In this document: positions 45,686-55,020 of the stretch, piece by piece
Position numbering within the stretch: position 1 is the stretch's first letter
Layout: every line of letters begins with the position of its first letter
From: Bradyrhizobium sp. sBnM-33
Lineage (GTDB): Bacteria; Pseudomonadota; Alphaproteobacteria; Rhizobiales; Xanthobacteraceae
DNA length: 64,000 nucleotides
Assembly (NCBI RefSeq): GCF_032917945.1
Contig: NZ_CP136624.1
Location: 6,262,001 to 6,326,000 of the forward strand
Direction of reading: 5' to 3'
Position numbers and translations under genes: made by a program
Notes under the pieces: model-generated
What the model was told of the DNA's origin: nothing
Seen by the model: only the letters and a program-made list of their open reading frames with translations
Database searches by the model: none

Positions 45686-47611
45686 ATGCAGTTTCATCTG
45701 AATGGCTTCGAGCCGGGCGACCCCAAGATCGCCGATCCCGCCGAGCGCGTGCTACCCTCCGGCACATCAGGCCCCGTTCCGGCGGAAGTCGACGTCCTGA
45801 TCGTCGGCTGCGGACCGGCAGGCCTGACGTTGGCGGCGCAGCTTTCAGCGTTTGCCGACATCAAAACCTGCATCATCGAGCAGAAGCCGAGCCGGCTCTT
45901 GCGCGGCCAGGCCGACGGCGTCGCCTGCCGCACCATGGAAATGTTCCACGCCTTCGGTTTCGGCGAGCGCGTGCTGAAGGAAGCCTGCTGGATCACCGAA
46001 ACAACATTCTGGAAGCCGGACGATCGCAAGCCCGAAAACATCGTGCGCAGCGGCCGGGTTCAGGACGTCGAGGACGACCTGTCGGAAATGCCGCACCTCA
46101 TCCTGAACCAGGCGCGCGTGCATGATTGCTACCTCGATGTCATGCGCAAATCGCCCACAAAGCTCGAGCCCTATTATTCACGTCGATTGCTGGACCTTTC
46201 GATCGCGCCGGCAGCGCGGTTCGAGGAACACGCGGTGACCGTGCGTCTCGAACGGCTCGATGCCGGGCACGAGGGCGATGTCGAGATTGTCCAGGCACGC
46301 TACGTCGTCGGCTGTGACGGCGCGCGCAGCATCGTGCGCAGATCGATCGGGCGCGAGCTGCGCGGCGATTCAGCCAATCATGCCTGGGGCGTGATGGACA
46401 TCCTTGCCGTCACCGATTTCCCCGACATCCGCTTCAAGGTGCTGATCCAGTCGGCACGCGACGGCAGCATCATCGTGATCCCGCGCGAAGGCGGCTATCT
46501 CGTGCGGCTGTATGTCGAACTCGCCAATCTCGACGCCGACGAGCGAGTTGCCAGCCGCAACATCACGCCGGACGATCTGATCGCGAAGGCGCGGCGGATT
46601 CTTCATCCGCATACGCTCGAGGTGAAAGAGATCGCCTGGTGGTCGGTCTACGAGATCGGCCAGCGGCTAACCGACAAATTCGACGAGGTGCCGGCGGAAG
46701 AAACCGCAACGCGCCTGCCCCGCGTGTTCATCGCCGGCGATGCCTGCCACACCCACAGCCCCAAGGCGGGCCAGGGCATGAACGTCTCGATGCAGGACGC
46801 CTTCAATCTCGGATGGAAATTGGCCGCCGTGCTGCGCAAACGCAGCGCGCCGCATCTTCTGCACACCTATTCGGCGGAACGGCAGGCGGTTGCGAAAGAA
46901 CTGATTGACTTCGACCGCGAATGGGCTGCGATCCTCGCGTCCGCCAAGGGTGACAACAAGGGCGCGGATGCTGCGAAAACCCAAGACTATTTCGTCCGGC
47001 ATGGCCGCTATACTGCGGGAACTGCGACGCACTACCGCCCGTCCATCATCACCGCCGAACCAAGCCATCAGCATCTCGCCAAGGGTTTTGTGATCGGCAC
47101 GCGCTTTCACTCCGCGCCGGTTGTGCGGCTTTCGGACGCCAAGCCGATTCACCTCGGCCACGTGACCAAAGCTGACGGACGCTTCCGGCTCTTCATCTTT
47201 GCCGGCGCGGACGATCCTGCCGCCGCCAACTCCCCTCTCCGCTCGCTGTGCGACTTCCTGAGCGAGAATCCAAAATCTCCCGTGAGGCGACACACGTCCG
47301 CGGACGCCGATATCGATTCAGTGATCGATGTCCGCGCCGTGCTCCAGCAGGCGCACACCGAGCTCGCCATTGGGGCGATGCCCCCGCTCCTGCTTCCGCA
47401 AAAAGGACGCTATGGGCTCATCGACTACGAAAAGATGTTCTGCCCCGATCTCAAGAGCGGCCACGACATCTTCGCGATGCGCGGCATCGGTCGGTCCGCC
47501 GGATGCATGGTCGTGGTGCGCCCGGACCAGTACGTCGCGCATGTGCTCCCGCTCGATGGCCATGCGGAGCTTGCGGCATATTTTGATGCGTTCATGTTGC
47601 GGGCGGGGTGA
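45686..47611 (+). CDS. FAD-dependent aromatic hydroxylase (phenol/3-hydroxybenzoate monooxygenase type)
   Basis: 641 residues. FAD-binding motif VDVLIVGCGPAGLTLAAQL near residue 36, the DG motif YVVGCDGARSIVRRSIG near 210, and FIAGDACHTHSPKAGQGMNV near 350, then the C-terminal thioredoxin-like domain (FRLFIFAGADDPAA, VVRPDQYVAHVLPLDGHAEL) characteristic of the phenol 2-monooxygenase/MobA group. Hydroxylates an aromatic ring using NAD(P)H and O2; which ring cannot be told. The MarR gene diverges from it, fitting regulation by the substrate. Confidence 0.85.
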   Translation: MQFHLNGFEPGDPKIADPAERVLPSGTSGPVPAEVDVLIVGCGPAGLTLAAQLSAFADIKTCIIEQKPSRLLRGQADGVACRTMEMFHAFGFGERVLKEACWITETTFWKPDDRKPENIVRSGRVQDVEDDLSEMPHLILNQARVHDCYLDVMRKSPTKLEPYYSRRLLDLSIAPAARFEEHAVTVRLERLDAGHEGDVEIVQARYVVGCDGARSIVRRSIGRELRGDSANHAWGVMDILAVTDFPDIRFKVLIQSARDGSIIVIPREGGYLVRLYVELANLDADERVASRNITPDDLIAKARRILHPHTLEVKEIAWWSVYEIGQRLTDKFDEVPAEETATRLPRVFIAGDACHTHSPKAGQGMNVSMQDAFNLGWKLAAVLRKRSAPHLLHTYSAERQAVAKELIDFDREWAAILASAKGDNKGADAAKTQDYFVRHGRYTAGTATHYRPSIITAEPSHQHLAKGFVIGTRFHSAPVVRLSDAKPIHLGHVTKADGRFRLFIFAGADDPAAANSPLRSLCDFLSENPKSPVRRHTSADADIDSVIDVRAVLQQAHTELAIGAMPPLLLPQKGRYGLIDYEKMFCPDLKSGHDIFAMRGIGRSAGCMVVVRPDQYVAHVLPLDGHAELAAYFDAFMLRAG

Positions 47612-47833
47612 GAGCTAATCACGGGGATTTCTGTGGCAGCTTCCGCGGAACCGAAATCCGCCATCTTTGCCCACAAATCGCTCTCCACCCCGACTACCCC
47701 CCTCCATTGAACTCAGCGGCCCGCTCCGATATACGGGCACTCGACTCCGGCCGAGGGAATGGGCCTTCCGGGGCCGTGCACCCGCCTCCTCCAAGCCGTT
47801 CCGGATTTTCTCCAGTATATCAAAGGCTTAATG

Positions 47834-48127
47834 ATGTCTTCCACATTCGATCAGATCGCCAACATTATCGCGGAGACCTGCGACATTCCGCGCGACACGA
47901 TCAAGCCGGAGAGCCACGCTATCGACGATCTGGGCATCGACAGCCTGGACTTCCTGGACATCGCCTTTGCCATCGACAAGGCGTTCGGGATCAAGATGCC
48001 GCTCGAAAAATGGACCCAGGAGGTCAACGACGGCAAGGCCACGACCGAGCAGTACTTCGTGCTGCAAAATCTCGCCGATCGCATCGACGAGCTGGTCGCC
48101 GCCAAGAATGCAGCCCCGGGCGCCTAG
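47834..48127 (+). CDS. acpXL: acyl carrier protein AcpXL
   Basis: 97 residues. [20 protein letters not shown], then the phosphopantetheine site [10 protein letters not shown] (Ser37), and the long C-terminus [20 protein letters not shown] that distinguishes AcpXL from housekeeping ACP. AcpXL carries the 27-hydroxyoctacosanoic acid chain that rhizobia put on lipid A. It begins a five-gene set in the same order as the rhizobial acpXL locus. An ATG three bases upstream (47831) is the alternative start. Confidence 0.9.
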   Translation: MSSTFDQIANIIAETCDIPRDTIKPESHAIDDLGIDSLDFLDIAFAIDKAFGIKMPLEKWTQEVNDGKATTEQYFVLQNLADRIDELVAAKNAAPGA

Positions 48128-48136
48128 TCGCCCGCC

Positions 48137-48607
48137 ATGGACCTTGATTACTTTAAGCTCATCGACCGCGTCGTCGAGTTGAACCTCGACGAAAAGAGGA
48201 TCACGGTCGAGGCGCAGGTTCCGGCTGTTCACACCATCTTCGAAGGGCATTTTCCCGGTTTCCCGATCATGCCCGGGGTTTTGCTGACCGAGGCGATGGC
48301 GCAGAGCTCCGGCTGGCTGATACTCGGCGCCCTGAAGTTCGAGCGCATGCCGTTCCTGGCCATCGTGAAGGAAGCCAAGATGCGGGGTTTCGTCAGTCCC
48401 GGCCAGTTGCTGACGATCGAGGCGAAGCTCGAGCACGAAGGTTCCGGCTTTGCCGTCACCAAGGCCAAGGGGCGCGTCGGCAAGGAATTAAAGTGCAGCG
48501 CCGAGCTCACCTTCGGCCTCTCCCCCTTCCCCGATCCGGCCTTGCGCGTGCACATGGACGCGTTGGCCAACAAGATCGGCTTCCCACTGCAGGCAATCAC
48601 GCAATGA
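48137..48607 (+). CDS. fabZ: 3-hydroxyacyl-ACP dehydratase (FabZ-like, XL type)
   Basis: 156 residues. Hot-dog fold with the catalytic pair His38 in FEGHFPGFPIMPGVLL and Glu52 in LTEAMAQ, 14 residues apart as in FabZ. It starts 9 bp after acpXL and its stop overlaps the next start (ATGA at 48604). Removes water from the growing very-long acyl chain on AcpXL. Confidence 0.9.
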   Translation: MDLDYFKLIDRVVELNLDEKRITVEAQVPAVHTIFEGHFPGFPIMPGVLLTEAMAQSSGWLILGALKFERMPFLAIVKEAKMRGFVSPGQLLTIEAKLEHEGSGFAVTKAKGRVGKELKCSAELTFGLSPFPDPALRVHMDALANKIGFPLQAITQ

Positions 48608-49803
48608 CTGAGCCAAAATCCGCGGGCGCCAAGGAAGTCTGGATCACCGGCATCGGCATCGTCTCCTCGCTCGGCGAGGGGCTGGACGCGCATTGGGATG
48701 CGCTGAACGAGAAGAAGATCAACGTCGACGACAAGCGGTTTGCGCCCTACATCGTGCATCCGCTGGCGCCGGTTACCTTCGACGCGCAGATTCCGAAAAA
48801 GGGCGACCAGCGCCAGATGGAGGCGTGGCAGCGCATCGGCACCTATGCCGCCGGGCTGGCGCTGGATTCGGCCGGCGTCAAAGGTGACAAGGAAATCCTC
48901 GGACGGATGGACATGATCGTCGCGGCCGGCGGTGGCGAGCGCGACATCGCGGTTGACGCGGCGATCCTGAACGCCGACGCCAGGGGCAATTCGAGCCCCG
49001 GCTTTCTCAACGAACGGCTGATGAACGATCTGCGGCCGACGCTGTTCCTGGCCCAGCTCTCCAACCTGCTCGCCGGCAATATCGCCATCGTCCATGGCGT
49101 CTGCGGCACGTCGCGCACCTTCATGGGCGAGGAAGCCGCCGGCATCGATGCGGCGCGGATTGCGCTGGCGCGGATCGAAGCCGGCCAAAGCGATATCGCG
49201 CTGGTCGGCGCGGCCCATAATGGCGAACGGTCCGACCTCCTGGTGCTCTATGAATTCGGCGATTTCAACCTGACCGAAAAGTTTTCGCCGGTGTGGCAAC
49301 GCGAAGGCCGTGGCGGCTTCGCGCTCGGCTCCGCCGGCTGCTTCCTGGTGCTGGAAGCCCGCGAGCACGCCGAAGCCCGCGGTGCCAAGCCTTACGCCAA
49401 ACTGACCAAGGTCGTTGCCGATCTTGCGCAGCGCAAGCAGCCGGGCGCGTTGACCAAATCGCTGGAGGCGCTGTGGCCGAAGCTTGGCGTCGGCGACAGC
49501 GGTGCCCTGATCACGGGAGCAACCGGCGTCGAGCCGGTGACGTCGGACGAAAAGGCCTTTTTGCGCCAGCATCCCGGCTTTGCGGTGCGCGCCACCGGCA
49601 CGATGTTCGGTCATACGCTGGAGACGCAGTTTCCGCTGGGGCTGGCGCTCGCCGCGCTGTCGATCTCCCGTGGCGCGCTGTTCCCGCCCAACGACCCGAC
49701 CGGCCTCGAGGTTGAAAAGGCAGGCAGCCCGGATCAGATTGTCGTCGTGGGAGCCGGTCACTGGCAGGGCGAAGGCATGGCCCTGGTCGAGGCCATCAAG
49801 TAG
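48604..49803 (+). CDS. ketoacyl-ACP synthase, FabF2-XL type, missing one catalytic His
   Basis: 399 residues with the thiolase fold: WITGIGIVSSLGEGLD at the start, the nucleophile in VCGTSRTF (Cys167) and FGHTLETQFPLG (His337). Where active synthases have NAHGTGT the sequence reads ITGATGVEP, so the first His is absent (Ala306). It is shorter and more divergent than its neighbour. In the rhizobial locus two ketosynthases act together; loss of a His suggests this one has a partner or chain-length role, as the beta partner does in type II polyketide synthases. Overlaps fabZ by 4 bp. Confidence 0.8.
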   Translation: MTEPKSAGAKEVWITGIGIVSSLGEGLDAHWDALNEKKINVDDKRFAPYIVHPLAPVTFDAQIPKKGDQRQMEAWQRIGTYAAGLALDSAGVKGDKEILGRMDMIVAAGGGERDIAVDAAILNADARGNSSPGFLNERLMNDLRPTLFLAQLSNLLAGNIAIVHGVCGTSRTFMGEEAAGIDAARIALARIEAGQSDIALVGAAHNGERSDLLVLYEFGDFNLTEKFSPVWQREGRGGFALGSAGCFLVLEAREHAEARGAKPYAKLTKVVADLAQRKQPGALTKSLEALWPKLGVGDSGALITGATGVEPVTSDEKAFLRQHPGFAVRATGTMFGHTLETQFPLGLALAALSISRGALFPPNDPTGLEVEKAGSPDQIVVVGAGHWQGEGMALVEAIK

Positions 49804-49890
49804 AGCGTGGCCGGAGACCGCTTTCGGCACGGCCAGAGCAAATAATGAGCGCGAGCGCACTTTCAGTTACGGCGCAACATCGGGGGAACC

Positions 49891-51168
49891 ATGTCAGCAC
49901 CACGCGATAAACTCGGCAGGCCGGTCGTCGTCGTCACCGGAATGGGCGTGGTGACGTCGCTCGGCGCCGGCAAAAAGGACAATTGGGCAAAGCTGACCGC
50001 GGGTGAATCCGGCATCCGCACCGTGACGCGCTTTCCAATCGACGGCCTGAAGACGACGATGGCCGGCACCGTCGATTTCGTCACCATCGATCCGTTCTCG
50101 TCGACCGGCCTCAGCGAACGTCTCGCCGAGATGGCGACCGGGGAAGCGCTCGAACAGGCCGCGATCGGCGGCAAGGCCGACTTTCCCGGACCGCTGTTTC
50201 TTGCCGTGGCGCCGGTCGAGGTCGAATGGCCGCAGCGGCTTGAGCTCGGACGCGCCGTCGGCAGCACCGAATTCGGATACGAGGATATGCTGCGCGTCAG
50301 CGGCGGCGGCCGGTTCACAGCCTACCATCGCCGCTTCATGTTCGGTTCGATAGCGAGCCACCTGGCCGAAATGTTTGGCACCAAGGGATCGCCGATCTCG
50401 CTGTCGACCGCCTGCGCTTCCGGCGCCACCGCGATCCAGCTCGGCGTCGAGGCAATCCGCCGCGGTGAAGCCGATGCCGCGCTGTGCGTTGGCACCGACG
50501 GCTCGGTAAACCCGGAAGCTTTGGTGCGGTTCTCGCTGTTGTCGGCGCTATCGACGCAGAACGATCCGCCGCAGGCCGCCTCAAAGCCGTTCTCCAAGAA
50601 CCGCGACGGTTTTGTGATGGCTGAAGGCGCCGGCGCGATGGTGCTGGAGAGCTATGAATCCGCAATCGCGCGCGGCGCCAAAATTCTCGGCGTGGTGGCC
50701 GGCTGCGGCGAGCTGACCGACTCGTTCCACCGCACCCGCTCCAGCCCGGACGGCAAGCCGATCATCGGCTGCATGCGCAAGACACTGGCCGATGCCGGCC
50801 TCGAGCCGGAGCAGATCGATCACATCAACGCGCACGGCACCGCGACGCCGGAAAATGACAAGATGGAGTACAACACGACCGCGGTGGTGTTCGGCGAGCA
50901 TTTGCCGAAGATCCCGGTATCGTCGAACAAGTCGATGGTGGGGCATACGATTTCCGCGGCCGGCGCGGTGGAAGCCGTGTTCTCGCTGCTGACGCTGGAG
51001 CATCAGCGGATACCGCCGACCATCAATTACGAGATTCCGGATCCGGCGATCCTGTTCGACGTGGTCGGCAACAAGGCGCGCGACGCCAAGGTCACCGCCG
51101 TGATGTCGAACTCGTTCGGTTTCGGCGGGCAGAACGCCTCGCTGATCCTGACGCGCGAACCGGTGTAG
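49891..51168 (+). CDS. 3-ketoacyl-ACP synthase (FabF1-XL type)
   Basis: 425 residues. Full catalytic triad: LSTACASGA, DHINAHGTATPEND and MVGHTISAAGAVE. Elongates the acyl chain by Claisen condensation. Close relative of FabF. It lies 87 bp after the degenerate ketosynthase; the pair probably works as a heterodimer or in sequence on AcpXL. Confidence 0.9.
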   Translation: MSAPRDKLGRPVVVVTGMGVVTSLGAGKKDNWAKLTAGESGIRTVTRFPIDGLKTTMAGTVDFVTIDPFSSTGLSERLAEMATGEALEQAAIGGKADFPGPLFLAVAPVEVEWPQRLELGRAVGSTEFGYEDMLRVSGGGRFTAYHRRFMFGSIASHLAEMFGTKGSPISLSTACASGATAIQLGVEAIRRGEADAALCVGTDGSVNPEALVRFSLLSALSTQNDPPQAASKPFSKNRDGFVMAEGAGAMVLESYESAIARGAKILGVVAGCGELTDSFHRTRSSPDGKPIIGCMRKTLADAGLEPEQIDHINAHGTATPENDKMEYNTTAVVFGEHLPKIPVSSNKSMVGHTISAAGAVEAVFSLLTLEHQRIPPTINYEIPDPAILFDVVGNKARDAKVTAVMSNSFGFGGQNASLILTREPV

Positions 51169-51174
51169 CGAGTT

Positions 51175-51209
51175 GTAGCTCGGTTATGATTGCATCAGAA
51201 CCGAGCTAC
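51175..51209. promoter_or_regulatory. 11-bp-stem hairpin between fabF and lpxXL
   Basis: GTAGCTCGGTT and AACCGAGCTAC are perfect inverted copies around 13 bases. It is followed by CAGTCATTTGTTTTG rather than a clean T-run, so it may be a weak terminator, an mRNA-stability element or a repeat relic. Confidence 0.5.
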
Positions 51210-51286
51210 AGTCATTTGTTTTGACGCGTTTTCTTGACGCGAACCGGTATCCACTTCACTTGAAAACGCTATAGCTGCTTCCAAAA

Positions 51287-52222
51287 ATGAACCGCCTGCT
51301 CCTACGCACCAAGGCGCGCCTGCGCGACGCCGCCAAGCCGGTGGCGGAAATAGCCGTCGGCGCGCTGACGATCGCGCTGTTGCGCACCACCCGCTATTTC
51401 GATCCGGACAAGACCGCCGATTTCTTCGGCCGCGTCACCCGCTTCATTGGGCGGCGGCTGCGCGAGGACCGCATCGGGCGCGAGAATCTCAAGGCCGCCT
51501 TTCCCGAGAAATCAGCGGAAGAGATCGAAACTATTTTGGCCGGCGTGTGGGACAATCTCGGCCGCATCGGCGCCGAGTTCGCCCATCTCGATCACATCTG
51601 GGATTACGACCTCGATCATCCGGAGAAGCCGAGCCGCATCGAGTTTCCCCCGCGGACCAAGGAAATCTTCGATTCTCTGCGCGACGACGGCAAGCCGGCG
51701 ATCATCTTCGCGAGCCATCTCGGCAATTGGGAGATCCCTGCGCTCGGCGCCGTCGCGCACAGGCTCGATTGCGCCATCCTGTTCCGCCGGCCGAACATCG
51801 AGGCCGCCGACCGCGCCATCCAAAAAATTCGCGCCGTCAAGATGGGCACGCTGGTGCCGGCCGGCCGCGAGGCGCCGCTCAGGCTGGCGGAGGCCCTGCA
51901 GCGGGGCCAGCACGTCGCGATGCTGGTCGATCAGTACCTGGGCAACGGCGTCGAGGTGACGTTCTTCGGCCGCAAGACCAAGGCCAACCCGACGTTGGCG
52001 CGGCTGTTGCGGCAGGTCGAATGCCCCGTGCATGGCGTGCGCATCATCCGCCTGCCCAACCACCGCTTCCGCGCCGAACTGTCCGAGGAGGTCAAGCCGG
52101 TGCGCGATGCCTCCGGGCAAATCGACATCCAGGGCACGATGCAGGCGGTGACTGATGTGGTCGAAGGCTGGGTGCGGGAATATCCGGACCAGTGGCTGTG
52201 GCTGCACAGGAGATGGCGGTAG
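51287..52222 (+). CDS. lpxXL: lipid A very-long-chain acyltransferase
   Basis: 311 residues of the LpxL/HtrB family: N-terminal membrane-associated part, the HX4E active motif in FASHLGNWEIPALG, then RRPNIEAADRAIQKIRA and MLVDQYLGNGVEVTFFG. Ends WLWLHRRWR, as in the family. Transfers the acyl chain from AcpXL to lipid A on the inner face of the inner membrane. Separated from fabF by only 118 bp, with no alcohol dehydrogenase gene between. Confidence 0.9.
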   Translation: MNRLLLRTKARLRDAAKPVAEIAVGALTIALLRTTRYFDPDKTADFFGRVTRFIGRRLREDRIGRENLKAAFPEKSAEEIETILAGVWDNLGRIGAEFAHLDHIWDYDLDHPEKPSRIEFPPRTKEIFDSLRDDGKPAIIFASHLGNWEIPALGAVAHRLDCAILFRRPNIEAADRAIQKIRAVKMGTLVPAGREAPLRLAEALQRGQHVAMLVDQYLGNGVEVTFFGRKTKANPTLARLLRQVECPVHGVRIIRLPNHRFRAELSEEVKPVRDASGQIDIQGTMQAVTDVVEGWVREYPDQWLWLHRRWR

Positions 52223-52230
52223 TGCCCATG

Positions 52231-52354
52231 TAGCCCGGGTGAAGCGCAGCGCAACCCGGGGGCACTCTCGCAACCGGCTGAAGTCCCCGGATTGCGCGGA
52301 GCCTGTCATCGGGCGCGCATTCGCGGACCCGTTGGCTCCATCCGGGCTACGCAA
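52231..52354. repeat. REP-like inverted repeat
   Basis: TGTAGCCCGGGTGAAGC near the left end and CCATCCGGGCTACG near the right end are inverted partners. The motif GTAGCCCGGGTGAAGCGC is a common rhizobial REP sequence. Confidence 0.6.
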
Positions 52355-52365
52355 CAGCCGCTTTC

Positions 52366-52476
52366 TTATCCGCCGAACAGGCCGAGGCTCCACGCCTTCA
52401 TCGCAACCGTCGATCCCAGAACGAAGATGATCTGCAGCAGCGTGCGCGTTGAAAAGAAGGTGAGAATGTTGGTCAT
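52366..52476 (-). CDS. 36-residue membrane peptide
   Basis: ATG at 52476 with GGGAG 6 bp before. MTNILTFFSTRTLLQIIFVL and GSTVAMKAWSLGLFGG: one transmembrane segment. Too short for most gene callers. No known family. Confidence 0.5.
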   Translation of the reverse strand: MTNILTFFSTRTLLQIIFVLGSTVAMKAWSLGLFGG

Positions 52477-52626
52477 GTGATGCTCCCGGAAGCGAGCTAT
52501 AGAGTCTCCTTCGCGTTCCGGCAACGGAAGTTTGTCGGAAGCGAGCGGAGGCTCGGTGAGCACAGCGATATCTGAGGTATTATGGCACGGCTCCCGGATG
52601 TCGTTTCGCTCATCTGGGCTACGGGG

Positions 52627-52712
52627 CCGTCATTGCGAGCGAAGCGAAGCAATCCATCCCTCCGCTTGCTGAAGCATGAATTGCTTCGTCGCTTCGCTCC
52701 TCGCAATGACGG
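52627..52712. repeat. palindromic GCGAGCGAAGCGAAGC repeat
   Basis: CGTCATTGCGAGCGAAGCG near 52628 and TCGCTCCTCGCAATGACGG near 52712 are inverted copies around AATCCAT and GAATTGC. A well-known intergenic repeat type in many proteobacteria. Confidence 0.7.
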
Positions 52713-52730
52713 AGAAAACGCCGGACGCCG

Positions 52731-53837
52731 TCACCTCCCCGTCTTCACCCGCGTCCAGAATCGGTTGATGACCCGCTGGGTGGCGGAATCGCGCGCCCGG
52801 ATCACGAACAGCTTCTTCTGCATCGCCTCGTCCGGATAGATGTTCTTGTCGTTCAAAATCTTCGGATCGATCAGCTTCTGGCTCGCGAGATTGCCGTTGG
52901 CATAGGACAAAAAGTCCGAATTCTTCGCCGCCACCTCGGGCCGGTAGAGATAGTTGATCAGCTCATAGGCTTCCGCGACGTTCTTCGCGTCCGCCGGGAT
53001 CGCAAGATTGTCGAAGAACATCTGCGCGCCCTCTTTCGGGATCGTGTAGCCGATCTCGACGCCGTTCTTGGCTTCCGCCGCGCGGCTGCGCGCCTGCATC
53101 ACATCGCCCGACCAGCCCACCACGAAGCAGATTTCGCCGGAGGCGAGCGCGCCCAGATATTCGGAAGAGTGAAACTTCCGGACATTGGGCCTGATCTTGC
53201 TAACGAGATCGGCGGCCTTTTCCAGATCGGCCTGCTTGGTGGAGTTCGGATCGAGGCCGAGATAACTCAGCGCCGCCGGTAAAATGTCGTCGGCGGAGTC
53301 CAGCATATGGATGCCGCAATCCTTGAATTTTGCGAGGTTCTCCGGCTTGAAGACGATATCCCAACTGTCGATCTTCGCGTCGGGCCCGAGAATCCTCTCG
53401 GCCGTCTTGACGTTGTAGCCGATGCCCGTGGTGCCCCACATGTAGTTGGCGGCGTAATTGTTGCCGGGATCATAGGTCGCAAGCTGGCTGGTCACCACCG
53501 GCCAGGCGTTGGCGAGGTTGGGCAGCTTCGATTTGTCGAGCTTTGTGAAAACTTTTGCGGTGATCTGGCGCTGCAGGAAATATCCGGTCGGCACCACGAC
53601 ATCGTAACCGGACTTTCCTGCCAAGAGACGCGTCTCCAGCGTCTCGTTGGCATCGAACGTGTCGTAAACCACCTTGATACCGGTTTGCTTGGTAAAGTCC
53701 TCCAGCACCCCCGGGGCCATATAGTTCGACCAGTTGTAGAAGTTCACGGTGCGCTCCTGCGCACGGGTGGGCGAGAGAGACAGCGCGACCGTCATCACAC
53801 CGATCAGACGAAGCAGGCTTCGGATTGGAGCGCGCAT
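52731..53837 (-). CDS. polyamine-type ABC transporter substrate-binding protein (PotF/PotD-like)
   Basis: 368 residues. Signal peptide to SPTRAQE, then TVNFYNWSNYMAPGVLEDFT, the PotF-type opening, the hinge YDVVVPTGYFLQRQI and the C-terminal PKEGAQMFFDNLAIPADAKN. Periplasmic receptor for spermidine/putrescine-like cations. No permease or ATPase genes follow. Its start lies 4 bp after the aminotransferase stop, so it is co-transcribed with the two genes upstream. Confidence 0.85.
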   Translation of the reverse strand: MRAPIRSLLRLIGVMTVALSLSPTRAQERTVNFYNWSNYMAPGVLEDFTKQTGIKVVYDTFDANETLETRLLAGKSGYDVVVPTGYFLQRQITAKVFTKLDKSKLPNLANAWPVVTSQLATYDPGNNYAANYMWGTTGIGYNVKTAERILGPDAKIDSWDIVFKPENLAKFKDCGIHMLDSADDILPAALSYLGLDPNSTKQADLEKAADLVSKIRPNVRKFHSSEYLGALASGEICFVVGWSGDVMQARSRAAEAKNGVEIGYTIPKEGAQMFFDNLAIPADAKNVAEAYELINYLYRPEVAAKNSDFLSYANGNLASQKLIDPKILNDKNIYPDEAMQKKLFVIRARDSATQRVINRFWTRVKTGR

Positions 53838-53840
53838 CTT

Positions 53841-55013
53841 CTACCTCTTGCGGCGGCCATGCACCGCGTCCGACAGGCGTTCGAGCGCGGTATCCAGCGT
53901 CTCGTCCTTCTTGGAAAAACAGAACCGCACCACCGACGTCACCGCATCCTGCTCGTAGAATGCCGACACCGGGATCGCGGCGACCTTGTAGTCGCTCACG
54001 ATGCGCTTGCAGAACTCGACGTCGGTCTCATTCAAGCCCAGTGGCGACAGGTCGACGGTGAGAAAATAGGTTCCCTGCGACTTCAGCACGGGAAAGCCGA
54101 TGCTCTCCAGCCCTTTCGTCAGGCGGTCCCTGCTCCGCGCCAGGTCCTTGCGCATGTCGTAAAAATATTCGTCTGATTTGCCGAGGCCATAGGCCACCGC
54201 AGCCTGCAGGTTCGGCGCGGTGGTGAAGGTCAGGAACTGGTGCACTTTGGCCGCCACCCTGAGCAGCGGCGGCGCGGCGCAGACAAAGCCGACCTTCCAT
54301 CCCGTCAGCGAAAAAATCTTGCCGGCGCTGCCGACCTTGATGGTGCGGTCGCGCATGCCCGGGATCGTGATCAGCGGGATATGCTCGCGACCGTCGAAGA
54401 TCACGTGCTCCCAGACCTCATCGCAGATCGCGATGGTATCGAACTTCTGGCAGAAGCGCGCCAGCAGTTCGAGGTCTTCGCGGGGATAGACGACGGCCGC
54501 CGGATTGAGCGGGTTGTTGAACAGCACCGCCTTGGTCTTGGGATTGAAGACGCTCGCCAGCATCTCTTCCGTTAGGCGCCAGCCCGGCGGCTCGAGCCGC
54601 AACAGGCGCGGAATGCCGCCGGCCTGACGGATGATCGGTAAATAGCTGTCATAGACCGGCTGGAATACGACGACCTCATCGCCGGGCTCGACCACGGCGA
54701 GAATGGACGCGGTCAGCGCCTCGGTGCCGCCCGAGGTCACCATCACTTCCGTCATCGGATCGAGCGAGAGCTTGTGCCAGCGGCCGTAGTGAGCGGCGAT
54801 CGCCTGCCGGAGTTCCGGAATGCCCATCATTGACGGGTACTGGTTATAGCCGTTCACCGTGGCGTCGGCCGCCGCGCGGCGGATGTCCTCCGGTCCGGGA
54901 TCATCGGGAAAGCCCTGGCCGAGATTGATGGCGTTGTTGTCGCGTGCCGCCTGCGACATCGCCTCGAACACGGTGACGGGAAGGTCGGCAAAGACCTTGT
55001 TCATGGAGGTCAT
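53841..55013 (-). CDS. PLP-dependent class I aminotransferase
   Basis: 390 residues from the ATG at 55013; a second in-frame ATG lies 9 bp on. INLGQGFPDDPGPEDIRRA opening, NPLNPAAVVYPRED, AICDEVWEHVIFDG and the lysine that binds PLP in VGSAGKIFSLTGWKVGF. Fold type I, methionine/kynurenine-aminotransferase-like. It sits between the rhodanese gene (7 bp) and the polyamine receptor (4 bp), so the three form an operon. Confidence 0.85.
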   Translation of the reverse strand: MTSMNKVFADLPVTVFEAMSQAARDNNAINLGQGFPDDPGPEDIRRAAADATVNGYNQYPSMMGIPELRQAIAAHYGRWHKLSLDPMTEVMVTSGGTEALTASILAVVEPGDEVVVFQPVYDSYLPIIRQAGGIPRLLRLEPPGWRLTEEMLASVFNPKTKAVLFNNPLNPAAVVYPREDLELLARFCQKFDTIAICDEVWEHVIFDGREHIPLITIPGMRDRTIKVGSAGKIFSLTGWKVGFVCAAPPLLRVAAKVHQFLTFTTAPNLQAAVAYGLGKSDEYFYDMRKDLARSRDRLTKGLESIGFPVLKSQGTYFLTVDLSPLGLNETDVEFCKRIVSDYKVAAIPVSAFYEQDAVTSVVRFCFSKKDETLDTALERLSDAVHGRRKR

Positions 55014-55020
55014 TGGCAGA

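Noticed and set aside
48229..49860. 543-codon minus-strand frame opposite the ketosynthases
   Set aside because: Antisense shadow of well-recognised fabZ/fabF genes with Gln/Arg/His-heavy, non-natural composition.
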